Shown in pieces: positions 9,622 to 19,848 of a stretch of 48,405 bases of DNA. Every line of letters begins with the position of its first letter. The stretch's first letter is position 1. This stretch comes from Bacteroidota bacterium (lineage in GTDB: Bacteria; Bacteroidota; Bacteroidia; NS11-12g; UBA955), in assembly GCA_963169345.1 (NCBI GenBank), contig CAUJCT010000038.1:1-48405 (forward strand), written 5' to 3'. The translations under genes and the position numbers were made by a program. Under the pieces are notes generated by a model. It did no database searches. It saw only the letters and a program-made list of their open reading frames with translations, and was not told where the DNA came from.

Positions 9622-9867
9622 ATGACAACATTTACAAGTTCTTTACCCGATTCATTATTGAATTTGCTGGATGAAAAAGCAAAGGAATTGTCACTTCCAA
9701 AGAATAAAATAATTGAGAGGGCATTAAGTTTATATCTCGACCAACTGAATAAAGCTGAATATCTGAAATCATATAAACGTATGGCTGATGACGTCGACAT
9801 TCTGAATATTGCAGATGAAGGTTTGGCAGATTATTACAAACAATTAAGGGACTATGAAGCAAGCTGA
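9622..9867 (+). CDS. Ribbon-helix-helix (CopG/MazE-like) antitoxin
   Basis: 81 residues from ATG 9622. The N-terminal MTTFTSSLPDSLLNLLD strand and the following helices (KAKELSLPKNKIIERALSLYL) fit a ribbon-helix-helix DNA-binding domain. The acidic, flexible C-terminus (ADDVDILNIADEGLADYY) is the kind of tail that wraps the toxin. Its 3' end overlaps the start of the MazF-like toxin by 14 bp, the usual translationally coupled arrangement. An in-frame TTG 75 nt upstream is less likely because the -7 element lies between. The complex probably represses its own promoter, as is typical of the family. Confidence 0.8.
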   Translation: MTTFTSSLPDSLLNLLDEKAKELSLPKNKIIERALSLYLDQLNKAEYLKSYKRMADDVDILNIADEGLADYYKQLRDYEAS

Positions 9868-10186
9868 AATATGGTATGCAGATTTAAATCCGGTGAAAGG
9901 GAGCAAACAATCCGGATACAGGCTTGTTGTGATTGTGAGTGGTAATTTAGCCAATGATAATCTGCAAACAGTTATATGTTGTCCTTTGACGACTCAAATA
10001 AAAAATTACAAGGGTAATGTGATACTAAACCCGAATGAGCGCAATAAACTCAAATTGCCATCAGAAATCATCACTTTCCATATCAGGTCAATTTCAGAAG
10101 AGCGTTTAATTAAAAAAGTTGGGAAAATCAGTGAAATTGAGCTTGCGCAAATAAAGAAGTGTTTGGATGAAATTTGGAGATATTAG
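9854..10186 (+). CDS. MazF/PemK-family toxin (endoribonuclease)
   Basis: 110 residues, the usual MazF length. The opening QAEIWYADLNPVKGSKQSGYR and the following VVIVSGNLAND match the MazF/PemK fold (EIWLVDLNPxxGxEQxGxRPVLVVS), although the second part has VV where RPV is common. The ICCPLTTQIKNYKGNV strand and the C-terminal KKVGKISEIELAQIKKCL helix also fit. Family members cleave mRNA at short specific sequences; the specificity here cannot be read from sequence. It overlaps its antitoxin, so the pair forms one operon. The neighbouring decayed mobile element suggests a mobile or unstable spot. Confidence 0.85.
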   Translation: MKQAEIWYADLNPVKGSKQSGYRLVVIVSGNLANDNLQTVICCPLTTQIKNYKGNVILNPNERNKLKLPSEIITFHIRSISEERLIKKVGKISEIELAQIKKCLDEIWRY

Positions 10187-10243
10187 TAGGAATATAATTA
10201 TAAAGATGAGCAAGAAGGACACTTATTTTTTGCAAGTATCCCT

Positions 10244-10251
10244 TAACTTTG
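10244..10251 (+). promoter_or_regulatory. -7 element TAACTTTG
   Basis: Consensus element ending 4 nt before ATG 10256. A leaderless or nearly leaderless transcript is implied. Confidence 0.45.
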
Positions 10252-10255
10252 TAAT

Positions 10256-11029
10256 ATGCTAAAGAATAAGCGATTCCAAACCGTATTGGCAATTTCAGGT
10301 TTAATGATGGTGTTATTTAGTTCGTGCAGAGCCAGATTTTATACACCCAACAGGCATGTGGTTCCGATGTTTAAAAAGAGCGGAGAAGTCTTTTTAGATG
10401 GTTCCATGAATATGTTTAATAAGATGGATATAACAGCAGGAGCTGCCTTAACGGATAATATTGGTGCCTATGTTGGATATGCAGGGGCATCTCAAACAGC
10501 GGGGTCGGATTCCATCAATGAAGACAAATACCGATACAGAGGAAATATGTTAAATGCCGGAATTGGTTTTTTTGTCAATCAGGATCAAAGTGAAGCCTTC
10601 AGATTTGAGATTTATGGGGATTTTGGATACGGTTCATTTAAAAACAGAGTGACTGGATTGCACAGTGAGTTTTTCAATGGCAGTTACACCCGTATGGGCA
10701 TTATGCCCTCTATTGGTTACCGTTCAGTTGACGATGCGATTACGGTAGCTTATACTGCTCGATTCAGCCAATTAAAATTCTTCAACGAATCCTACAGTGA
10801 CCCACAATTTTGGGAAGAGGATTTAAAACGTTACAGATATGCATCAAGTTATAATATGTTAGAGCACGCCTTAACCATGCGACTAGGAGGTGAGCGTGTA
10901 AAGTTTCAGATGCAGGCAGCCATTTATCAGGCATTAAACGCCGACAAATCAGACAATTTCCAATCGGCGGTACCCTATACGAATATGGCTTTTATGATTG
11001 GGATTGTATACAATTTGTACTTGAGGTAG
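10256..11029 (+). CDS. Putative outer-membrane lipoprotein or beta-barrel, unknown function
   Basis: 257 residues. The N-terminus is a signal peptide with a possible lipobox (VLFSSC, Cys24). The remainder has alternating glycine/aromatic strands (AGAALTDNIGAYVGYAG, NAGIGFFV, IYGDFGYGSF, MGIMPSIGYR) and ends in a strand with a terminal aromatic and basic residue (IGIVYNLYLR), as in small outer-membrane beta-barrels. I do not recognise a named family. It is convergent with the methyltransferase gene, and a 25-bp perfect hairpin separates them. Confidence 0.6.
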   Translation: MLKNKRFQTVLAISGLMMVLFSSCRARFYTPNRHVVPMFKKSGEVFLDGSMNMFNKMDITAGAALTDNIGAYVGYAGASQTAGSDSINEDKYRYRGNMLNAGIGFFVNQDQSEAFRFEIYGDFGYGSFKNRVTGLHSEFFNGSYTRMGIMPSIGYRSVDDAITVAYTARFSQLKFFNESYSDPQFWEEDLKRYRYASSYNMLEHALTMRLGGERVKFQMQAAIYQALNADKSDNFQSAVPYTNMAFMIGIVYNLYLR

Positions 11030-11034
11030 TAGGT

Positions 11035-11087
11035 CCCCACTAACTTTTTGTTTTTTGCCTTTGGCAAAAAACAAAAAGTTAGTGGGG
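11035..11087. terminator. Bidirectional terminator with 25-bp perfect stem
   Basis: The arms 11035-11059 and 11063-11087 are exact reverse complements with a 3-nt TTT loop. The stem starts CCCCACTAAC and contains A/T runs that give U-tracts on both strands. It lies between convergent genes and its right arm includes the stop codon and last codons of the methyltransferase gene. Confidence 0.85.
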
Positions 11088-11591
11088 TATTAACTCCCAC
11101 AACACAATCCCGGCACACACCGCTACATTAAACGAATGTTTGGTGCCAAATTGCGGGATTTCTACGCAGGCATCGCAGATGGAGAGAACATCCTGGTGGA
11201 CGCCATCTACTTCGTTACCTAAAATGACGGCATATTTTTTATCTTTATCTAACTGAAAGCTACCGAGAGGAATGCTGCCTTCAGCTTGCTCTATAGCGAT
11301 AAGAAAATAGCCATCCGATTTTAATTTCTGGCAGATTTCAAAAGAAGAATCGTGGTAGGTCCAGGGTACAGCATTTTCGGCACCCAGAGCTGTTTTGTGA
11401 ATCTCTCGGTGAGGAGGTGTACCGGTGATACCACACAGATACAAATGTTCTATCCCAAATCCATCAGATGTTCTGAAAATACTGCCAACATTATGCAGGC
11501 TTCTCACACCGTCGAGAACGAGCGAAACAGGGTGTCTGTATTGATAAAATGTTAATCGGTTTAACTGGTGCGTGCTTAACTTGCGGAACAT
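11079..11591 (-). CDS. SpoU/TrmH-family RNA 2'-O-methyltransferase
   Basis: 170 residues with the three SPOUT knot motifs: motif 1 NVGSIFRTSDGFG, motif 2 AVILGNEVDGV, motif 3 KHSFNVAVCAGIVLWEL. These bind S-adenosylmethionine in the trefoil knot. The protein lacks an N-terminal RNA-binding extension, so it is a minimal SpoU enzyme; family members methylate ribose 2'-OH in tRNA or rRNA, and the target here is not deducible. ATG start. It is divergent from mutS with only 41 bp between start codons. Confidence 0.85.
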   Translation of the reverse strand: MFRKLSTHQLNRLTFYQYRHPVSLVLDGVRSLHNVGSIFRTSDGFGIEHLYLCGITGTPPHREIHKTALGAENAVPWTYHDSSFEICQKLKSDGYFLIAIEQAEGSIPLGSFQLDKDKKYAVILGNEVDGVHQDVLSICDACVEIPQFGTKHSFNVAVCAGIVLWELIPH

Positions 11592-11632
11592 TTGTCGGGA
11601 GGGCAGGTGTAACTAATTTATGTAGGGATAGT

Positions 11633-14233
11633 ATGTGTGCAAAGATAGCAGATAATCAAACACCATTGATGAAACAGTACTTCGGATTTAAACAAAAATA
11701 TCCGGGAGCATTGCTTTTGTTTAGAGTTGGGGATTTTTACGAAACATTTGGAGAGGATGCTGTCACTGCATCTAAGGTTTTGGGTATAGTGCTAACAAAA
11801 CGTGGAGCAGGTAGTCCTAGCGAAACAGAATTAGCCGGATTCCCTCATCACTCTTTGGATACTTATTTGCCTAAACTGGTCAGAGCCGGCCACAGAGTAG
11901 CGATTTGCGATCAGCTTGAAGACCCTAAAATGGCCAAAGGAATCGTGAAAAGAGGTGTTACTGAGTTGGTAACTCCCGGAGTTGTATTCAATGATAAAGT
12001 ACTGGATGCCTCCAGCAGTAACTTTTTAGCGTCTGTTTATTTTGATGCAGGCTCGGCTGGCGTGGCTTTTCTGGATATTTCTACAGGAGAGTTTTTAGTT
12101 GCAGAAGGCTCTCAGGACTACATAGACAAATTGCTGAACAGTTTGAAACCTTCAGAGATTATTGTCAGCAAACCTCAATTGCAAACCTTTAAGGAATTAA
12201 CCAATGACAGATTTTATCAGTTTCCTATGGAAGACTGGGTGTTTCAATTTGATTTTGCCGAAGAAAAACTCCTCAATCATTTTGGAACTAGTACTCTGAA
12301 AGGCTTTGGAATTGGTCATTTGAAATCAGCCATAGTTGCAGCTGGTTCAGCTTTGTATTACCTCGAGCACAATCAACAAACCAATATCAGACATATCAAT
12401 GCCATCAGCCGTATTGATGAAGATAAATTTGTGTGGTTTGACCAATTCACCATTCGCAATCTGGAAGTATTGTTTCCAAGTCACCCGGGCGGTAAAACAC
12501 TTGCCGATGTTTTGGATAATACCCTGACACCGATGGGCAGCAGATTGCTGAAAAAGTGGATAGTATTACCCTTAAAAGATTTACACGAAATCAATTCAAG
12601 ACTCAATACAGTTGAGTCATTGATATTATATAAAGAAGCTTCAGAAGACCTCACAACCTCCCTGACACAATGCGGAGATATGGAAAGAATCATTTCCAAA
12701 ATATCATTACTGAGAGCCAATCCCAGAGAGGTTTTGCAACTAGGCAGAGCATTGGAATGTGTTCGACAGGTCAAACAAATTTGTTCGAATTTGCCAGGAA
12801 CTGAAATGCAGGTATTTTCAGATCAATTAAATCCCTGCCACAGTCTTGTAGACAGAATAAACAAGGAACTAAAGGCAGATGCGCCGGTATTGGTCAATAA
12901 AGGAGGTGTCATCAATGATGGTGTTAATGAAGAACTGGATGAGCTCAGGAATCTGCAGTTCAGTGGCAAGGAAAAACTCCTGGAAATACAAAAGAGGGAA
13001 ATAGAAAGAACAGGCATACCTTCTCTTAAAATCGCTTTTAACAATGTGTTTGGTTATTATCTTGAAGTCACCAATACACACAAGGACAAGGTGCCCGGAG
13101 ACTGGATCCGCAAGCAGACACTGACAAACGCAGAGCGCTATATCACTCAGGAATTAAAAACGTATGAAGACAAGATACTGAGTGCTGAATCAAGAATACT
13201 GGAGATTGAAACTCAGATTTACAATACGCTTTTGCATGATATGAACGACTATGTAACGGCTGTTCAACTGAACTCACAGTTACTGGCACGTCTTGATTGT
13301 TTACTGAGTTTTGCAAAAATATCGGTCCAGAATAAATACACCCGTCCTATCATTAATGATGGTTTTGACTTAACTTTAAAAGACTGCAGACATCCGGTTA
13401 TAGAAAAGCAGTTAAGTATAGATAACGCTTATATCCCTAATGATATCGAGCTGAACAGAGACCTTCAGAGAATTGTTATTTTAACCGGGCCGAATATGAG
13501 TGGTAAAAGCGCCGTGTTGCGTCAAACCGCACTGGCAGTTTTAATGGGGCAAATAGGTTGTTACGTTGCTGCAGGGTATGCAGAATTTGGTCTGGTAGAC
13601 AGAATATACACCAGAGTAGGTGCCAGTGATAATATCTCCGGAGGTGAAAGTACTTTCATGGTAGAGATGATAGAAACCGCAGGTATTCTCAACAATATCT
13701 CTGCACGAAGTCTGATATTGCTGGATGAAATTGGCAGGGGTACATCTACATTTGACGGTGTTTCATTAGCATGGGCAATTGCAGAGTTTTTGGGCAAACA
13801 TCCGGATGCACCTAAAACTATATTTGCTACACATTACCACGAATTGAACGAGCTGGAAAAAAATATTCAGGGCATAGTCAATTATCATATATCAGTAAAG
13901 GAGACCAAAGACAAAGTGATATTTTTGCGCAAGCTTGTCAAAGGTGGAAGTGAACACAGCTTTGGTATACATGTGGCTCGTATGGCCGGAGTACCTGTAA
14001 TGGTACTGAGTCGTGCAGAGGAAATACTGCATGAATTGGAGAAAGACAGAGCCAGTATCAGTGGAAGGGAAACCTTAAAGCAAATAAAAGTACCGCAATA
14101 TCAGTTGACGATGTTTGGAGTGAATGATCCAAAATTGGAAGAGCTGCACAGACAACTTCGTTCGATTGAACTCAATGCTATGACGCCAATTGAGGCATTT
14201 ATGAAATTGCAGGAACTGAAGAAATTGTTGTAA
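11633..14233 (+). CDS. mutS: DNA mismatch repair protein MutS
   Basis: 866 residues from ATG 11633, close to the usual length of MutS. The mismatch-recognition F-x-E motif is at residues 35-37 (VGDFYETFGED). Clamp and lever domains follow, with the conserved NNVFGYYLEVTNTHKD segment. The ATPase domain has Walker A GPNMSGKSAV at about 619, STFMVEMIETAGIL, Walker B ILLDEIGRGTSTFDG and the ATHYHEL switch. The C-terminal tail ends with the short MutS helix region (LNAMTPIEAFMKLQELKKLL). Longer in-frame starts exist upstream but overlap the divergent methyltransferase gene, and TPLMKQY fits the normal MutS N-terminus. It acts with MutL in post-replicative repair. It ends 1 bp before the convergent DUF2851 gene. 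Confidence 0.97.
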   Translation: MCAKIADNQTPLMKQYFGFKQKYPGALLLFRVGDFYETFGEDAVTASKVLGIVLTKRGAGSPSETELAGFPHHSLDTYLPKLVRAGHRVAICDQLEDPKMAKGIVKRGVTELVTPGVVFNDKVLDASSSNFLASVYFDAGSAGVAFLDISTGEFLVAEGSQDYIDKLLNSLKPSEIIVSKPQLQTFKELTNDRFYQFPMEDWVFQFDFAEEKLLNHFGTSTLKGFGIGHLKSAIVAAGSALYYLEHNQQTNIRHINAISRIDEDKFVWFDQFTIRNLEVLFPSHPGGKTLADVLDNTLTPMGSRLLKKWIVLPLKDLHEINSRLNTVESLILYKEASEDLTTSLTQCGDMERIISKISLLRANPREVLQLGRALECVRQVKQICSNLPGTEMQVFSDQLNPCHSLVDRINKELKADAPVLVNKGGVINDGVNEELDELRNLQFSGKEKLLEIQKREIERTGIPSLKIAFNNVFGYYLEVTNTHKDKVPGDWIRKQTLTNAERYITQELKTYEDKILSAESRILEIETQIYNTLLHDMNDYVTAVQLNSQLLARLDCLLSFAKISVQNKYTRPIINDGFDLTLKDCRHPVIEKQLSIDNAYIPNDIELNRDLQRIVILTGPNMSGKSAVLRQTALAVLMGQIGCYVAAGYAEFGLVDRIYTRVGASDNISGGESTFMVEMIETAGILNNISARSLILLDEIGRGTSTFDGVSLAWAIAEFLGKHPDAPKTIFATHYHELNELEKNIQGIVNYHISVKETKDKVIFLRKLVKGGSEHSFGIHVARMAGVPVMVLSRAEEILHELEKDRASISGRETLKQIKVPQYQLTMFGVNDPKLEELHRQLRSIELNAMTPIEAFMKLQELKKLL

Positions 14234-14234
14234 A

Positions 14235-15515
14235 TCAGAAACTCTGATCTTTTATAATTTTACTACCGATCGGGCATTCAGTACAAGCTCTCTTATCACA
14301 ACTATATTTTCTAAGCTCCAGGAGTGATTGAGAATCGAATGCAGAAGTACATTCAACACCTGACATAGCCCAGTCTCTTATAATATGGTTGTTTTCAGGA
14401 GGCAGCTTTCTTAATATATCCAGTGCATTTTCCATCATACCCTGATCTTTGGTGTAGTAACCAAATTGAAAAATAAACGGCACAAAAGCATTGATGATGA
14501 TGACTTGTCTGGCAGCCAATGAAAGTGCACATTGGTGTTTATTGCTTTTCTTTCCAAATTGATAATGATTGTTCCAGTATTCAGAGAGTTCAATACCAAG
14601 CATACGGAGCATAGTTGGTATATTAGGACTTAATAATATATCTTGAAAAATTATCTGGAAATCGGCGAGAATAGCAGATAATTGAGCCAGGCGTATACTA
14701 GGGAAATTACCTGGTCGCATGCGCATGAACTTGAACACAGATTTATCTAATGTATGCAGATTCAACCTTTTCCTTTGATAGATCCATTCTTGTCTTAACT
14801 TAGCCTGATAGGCATCATTTGGACTTTCTTCCAGAAATCCTGCGATACCAAAAACAATGGCCATAACCTTTAAGGGGTCGTTTTCCGCCCGGCAAATTTC
14901 TTTAACTGGTAAATGCAAAGCCAATAATTCGAAAGCTTCGCCATTGGTACCAAAACCAAAACTTCTCACCAGTGACGCGAAGAAGACGGTCATCCAATCA
15001 CCTTCTGATTGACGCAGCCATTCCTCCATCCATAAGCTTTTTCTTTGTAGTCTTTGCACCATAGCTCTATCGAGTGCCTGACTGATAACTGGAGCAGGAA
15101 TATCTTTAAGACGGTGCATACAAGGTATTTTTTGGTGACTGAATTTTAGCGCTTCATAATTGTCAATCAGGTGACTCAAAATCTTTCCTTTCAATTCAAG
15201 ACAAGGTACAAGAGAGCCATCCTGTCTTTTAGCTTTTTCAGTTTCATTGTATACAACATGCAAAGTCACATTGTTATACGCAGGGTCGTTTTGGTGATTG
15301 TGTTTCATCCATTCATCAGAATTAATATGAATTTCTATATGTCCAAACCAGTCGGTATCATCGATTCGGATATGAGCATTGTTGAAATCAGGTCCTGCGT
15401 GTCTGTTGAGTTCACCGCTGTTAAAGATTTCTACAGATTCGTTATCTGTTGTAATTAAAGATTGTTGATCAAAAAGGCCATGTGCCCAAATAAAATGCAA
15501 AAACTCCTCATTCAT
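14235..15515 (-). CDS. DUF2851 family protein
   Basis: 426 residues from ATG 15515; a GTG two codons upstream is an alternative, with a near-consensus TATTTTCG box 4 nt before it. The start NEEFLHFIWAHGLFD and the block FNSGELNRHAGPDFNNAHIRID followed by WFGHIEIHINSDEW are typical of DUF2851, a family common in Bacteroidota and of unknown function. The last residues hold a cysteine cluster (SCDKRACTECPIG), which might bind metal. It is soluble with no signal peptide. Convergent with mutS, with only one base between the stop codons, so each transcript must run into the other gene. Confidence 0.8.
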   Translation of the reverse strand: MNEEFLHFIWAHGLFDQQSLITTDNESVEIFNSGELNRHAGPDFNNAHIRIDDTDWFGHIEIHINSDEWMKHNHQNDPAYNNVTLHVVYNETEKAKRQDGSLVPCLELKGKILSHLIDNYEALKFSHQKIPCMHRLKDIPAPVISQALDRAMVQRLQRKSLWMEEWLRQSEGDWMTVFFASLVRSFGFGTNGEAFELLALHLPVKEICRAENDPLKVMAIVFGIAGFLEESPNDAYQAKLRQEWIYQRKRLNLHTLDKSVFKFMRMRPGNFPSIRLAQLSAILADFQIIFQDILLSPNIPTMLRMLGIELSEYWNNHYQFGKKSNKHQCALSLAARQVIIINAFVPFIFQFGYYTKDQGMMENALDILRKLPPENNHIIRDWAMSGVECTSAFDSQSLLELRKYSCDKRACTECPIGSKIIKDQSF

Positions 15516-15591
15516 TCCCACAGTTCGAAAATAAATAAGTAGATTGAGAAAGACTCAACCATTCAAAAAGGAAAAGTGCTATTTTAAAAAA

Positions 15592-16287
15592 TTAAGATTG
15601 AGGTTGGTTGAAAGAAGTATCTTCCATGACCTTATTTTGTTCTACTTTGACTACCCTCGCAGGATATTTTTCAAGCAATCTGTGTTCGTGGGTTGCCATT
15701 AAAACAGCAGTACCTTCTTCTTTGGCAATGGTTTGAAGTAAGTGTGTAATATCGTTGGAGATTTCAGGATCGAGGTTACCTGTTGGCTCATCTGCAAGAA
15801 TAATTTCAGGTTTGTTGAGCAAAGCTCTGGCAATTACGAGACGTTGTTGTTCGCCACCACTAAGCTGATGTGGCATTTTGTAATCTTTTGTTTCAAGACC
15901 TACAATTTGCAATACTTCACCAACACGTTTAAACATCTCCATTTTATTGGTCCAGCCGGTAGCATTGAGTACAAAAAGCAAATTATCTTTAGCATTTCTG
16001 TCTGTCAGCAATTGAAAGTCCTGGAATATGATGCCCAATCTGCGACGGAGTTTAGGTACTTGTCTTCTTTTGAGTTTAATCAAATCGAAACCTGCAATTT
16101 GACCTTTACCCAATTCAAGTTTGAGTTCACCGTAGAGTGTTTTAAGCAAAGAACTTTTACCACTACCGGTTTTACCAATCAGATAGACAAATTCGCCTTT
16201 GTTCAGACTAAAATTAACCTGATGCAGGACCAAATTTTTTTCCTGGAAGATGTCAGCGTTTTCTAAATGAATGACCGGTTCGGACAT
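15592..16287 (-). CDS. FtsE-like ABC transporter ATPase
   Basis: 231 residues, a single nucleotide-binding domain. Walker [15 protein letters not shown] lies at 38-51, Q-loop IFQDFQLL at about 89, signature [16 protein letters not shown] at about 143, Walker [13 protein letters not shown], and the switch [11 protein letters not shown]. The order and wording ([33 protein letters not shown]) are those of Bacteroidota FtsE-type proteins. FtsE works with the permease FtsX to activate peptidoglycan hydrolases at division. No ftsX lies next to it, so the partner must be encoded elsewhere; a LolD/MacB-type role is the alternative. A TAGTTTTG promoter box (16310-16317, minus strand) lies 22 nt before the ATG. 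Confidence 0.75.
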   Translation of the reverse strand: MSEPVIHLENADIFQEKNLVLHQVNFSLNKGEFVYLIGKTGSGKSSLLKTLYGELKLELGKGQIAGFDLIKLKRRQVPKLRRRLGIIFQDFQLLTDRNAKDNLLFVLNATGWTNKMEMFKRVGEVLQIVGLETKDYKMPHQLSGGEQQRLVIARALLNKPEIILADEPTGNLDPEISNDITHLLQTIAKEEGTAVLMATHEHRLLEKYPARVVKVEQNKVMEDTSFNQPQS

Positions 16288-16309
16288 GCTTTGCTTTGTT
16301 GATTCTTTG

Positions 16310-16317
16310 CAAAACTA
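16310..16317 (-). promoter_or_regulatory. -7 element TAGTTTTG for the FtsE-like gene
   Basis: Consensus TAnnTTTG on the minus strand 22 nt upstream of ATG 16287. Confidence 0.4.
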
Positions 16318-16323
16318 AGGCAT

Positions 16324-16989
16324 TTAACTGATTTGCCAATCAATAGGACTCAAGCCTTTTTCAACAAGGAAGGCATTGGTTTTAGAAAAGTGTTTACAAT
16401 TAAAGAATCCATTGTGAGCAGAAAGTGGCGAAGGGTGAGCAGCTTCGAGAATCAGGTGACGATTGATGAGTACTTTTTTACTGCGAGCATAATTACCCCA
16501 TAACAGAAAAACAAGATGATCTCTTCTCTCATTGAGTTTCGAAATAATAGTGTCTGTAAATGTTTCCCAGCCTTTTTTTTGATGAGAGCCAGCGGTATTA
16601 GCCCTAACTGTAAGTGTTGCATTGAGCAGCAAAACACCTTGTTCGGCCCAGTGCATGAGATACCCGTGATTTGGCATTTGGATACCAACATCAGCTATCA
16701 GTTCTTTGTAAATATTTCTAAGAGACGGAGGCACATCTATGCCTTTATTGACACTGAAACATAGACCATGTGCCTGTCCAAATCCGTGATAGGGGTCTTG
16801 TCCTAAAATGACAACTTTTACCTTATCGAAAGGTGTTGCATCCAAGGCTGCAAAAATCTGTGAAGAAGGTGGATAAACGATAGCACCGGATTGTTTTTCC
16901 TTCAAGAGAAATTCCCTCAATTGACACATATAGGGTTTTTCAAATTCATCTTTTAGAACTTCCATCCAGGAAGCATCGAGTTGCACCAT
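16324..16989 (-). CDS. ung: Uracil-DNA glycosylase
   Basis: 221 residues, the normal family-1 UDG size. The water-activating loop is GQDPYHG with D65, the uracil-binding part is HGLCFSV, and the catalytic-His/leucine loop is [12 protein letters not shown] with H185. It removes uracil from DNA as the first step of base excision repair. ATG start, with TATCTTTG on the minus strand (16994-17001) ending 4 nt before it. It is divergent from ligA with 88 bp between start codons, so two excision repair enzymes share one control region. Confidence 0.96.
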   Translation of the reverse strand: MVQLDASWMEVLKDEFEKPYMCQLREFLLKEKQSGAIVYPPSSQIFAALDATPFDKVKVVILGQDPYHGFGQAHGLCFSVNKGIDVPPSLRNIYKELIADVGIQMPNHGYLMHWAEQGVLLLNATLTVRANTAGSHQKKGWETFTDTIISKLNERRDHLVFLLWGNYARSKKVLINRHLILEAAHPSPLSAHNGFFNCKHFSKTNAFLVEKGLSPIDWQIS

Positions 16990-16993
16990 GGTT

Positions 16994-17001
16994 CAAAGAT
17001 A
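16994..17001 (-). promoter_or_regulatory. -7 element TATCTTTG of ung
   Basis: TAnnTTTG on the minus strand, 4 nt from the ung ATG. This predicts a leaderless ung mRNA. Confidence 0.45.
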
Positions 17002-17017
17002 TTGATATCGACCTTAA

Positions 17018-19084
<2,067 letters not shown>

Positions 19085-19088
19085 TTTA

Positions 19089-19637
19089 TTACGCCAGCAA
19101 GCTGGAAAGTGCTAAGGCAGACATGAGGCCACTTAGCAACAATAGTCCGAAGACAATTAACACACTGATGGCCCATCCATAACCTTTATATTTTCCGGCA
19201 AACTTTTTTTTGTTTCTTATAGCCAGAATCGCAAGAACTACTCCAGCCACAGCTAATAAACCGCTAATAGTGCCGAGCATTATAAAAGATAAACCCAATA
19301 TTTCGCCAATGCCTGCCAGCAACATACCAGAGTAAAAACTGATACCCGAAGCAATTGCTAATCGGTCTGTTTTTCTTTTTACTTTTGGTAATGAGTCAGT
19401 AAGCGGAACTTGAATTTTATGTTTGGATTTTATTGCAGTTGTCTTGATGCCTGTTGGATGTTCATGTATGGAAGAATCTCTCATTTCACTTGTGTAATTT
19501 GGATGATTTTGACTTGTTTTCACAAAATCGAAACTGACATCCACACTATTTACAGCGGGCAATTGAGAGTATATATTTTTCTTAGGTTTGCAAGCGATTA
19601 AAGACATTACAATCAAGGTAAAAAAGTATCTGTTCAT
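19089..19637 (-). CDS. Putative lipoprotein with C-terminal membrane helices (DUF4190-like)
   Basis: 182 residues. The first 16 residues look like a lipoprotein signal (FFTLIVMSLIAC, lipobox LIAC with Cys16). A polar stretch to about residue 90 follows. The C-terminal half has two or three hydrophobic helices (SGISFYSGMLLAGIGEIL, LGTISGLLAVAGVVLAILAI, WAISVLIVFGLLLLSGLMS) separated by the basic NKKKFAGKYKG loop. Helix pairs of this kind occur in DUF4190-like proteins. A lipid anchor together with membrane helices is unusual, so the N-terminus may instead be a plain signal anchor. Function unknown. Confidence 0.55.
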   Translation of the reverse strand: MNRYFFTLIVMSLIACKPKKNIYSQLPAVNSVDVSFDFVKTSQNHPNYTSEMRDSSIHEHPTGIKTTAIKSKHKIQVPLTDSLPKVKRKTDRLAIASGISFYSGMLLAGIGEILGLSFIMLGTISGLLAVAGVVLAILAIRNKKKFAGKYKGYGWAISVLIVFGLLLLSGLMSALALSSLLA

Positions 19638-19826
19638 CTTACAATATTGAGCAGAGAAATTGAATATAAATCAGCCACTTTATTGAAACAGTATTTATTT
19701 TGTTTAAAGGCGTATATTTTTTTATTGAACAGCTTGAAAAGACAGATATTCCAATTATCTAAACAGTTTAGATTTGGTGTGGATTTTATTCTTCGTACAG
19801 AATAAAGTTATTGGAATTCTCGTTTT

Positions 19827-19834
19827 TACTTTTG
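19827..19834 (+). promoter_or_regulatory. -7 element TACTTTTG of ftsK
   Basis: TAnnTTTG ending 14 nt before ATG 19849. It lies within an upstream extension of the open frame, which argues that translation starts at 19849. Confidence 0.45.
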
Positions 19835-19848
19835 CGATACGCGAAATA

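Noticed and set aside
11549..11632. Longer N-terminus for MutS
   Set aside because: It overlaps the divergent methyltransferase gene and adds a Cys-rich stretch absent from MutS proteins.
15742..16266. 174-codon open frame on the plus strand
   Set aside because: Antisense to the FtsE-like gene, with no recognisable domain and low-complexity composition.
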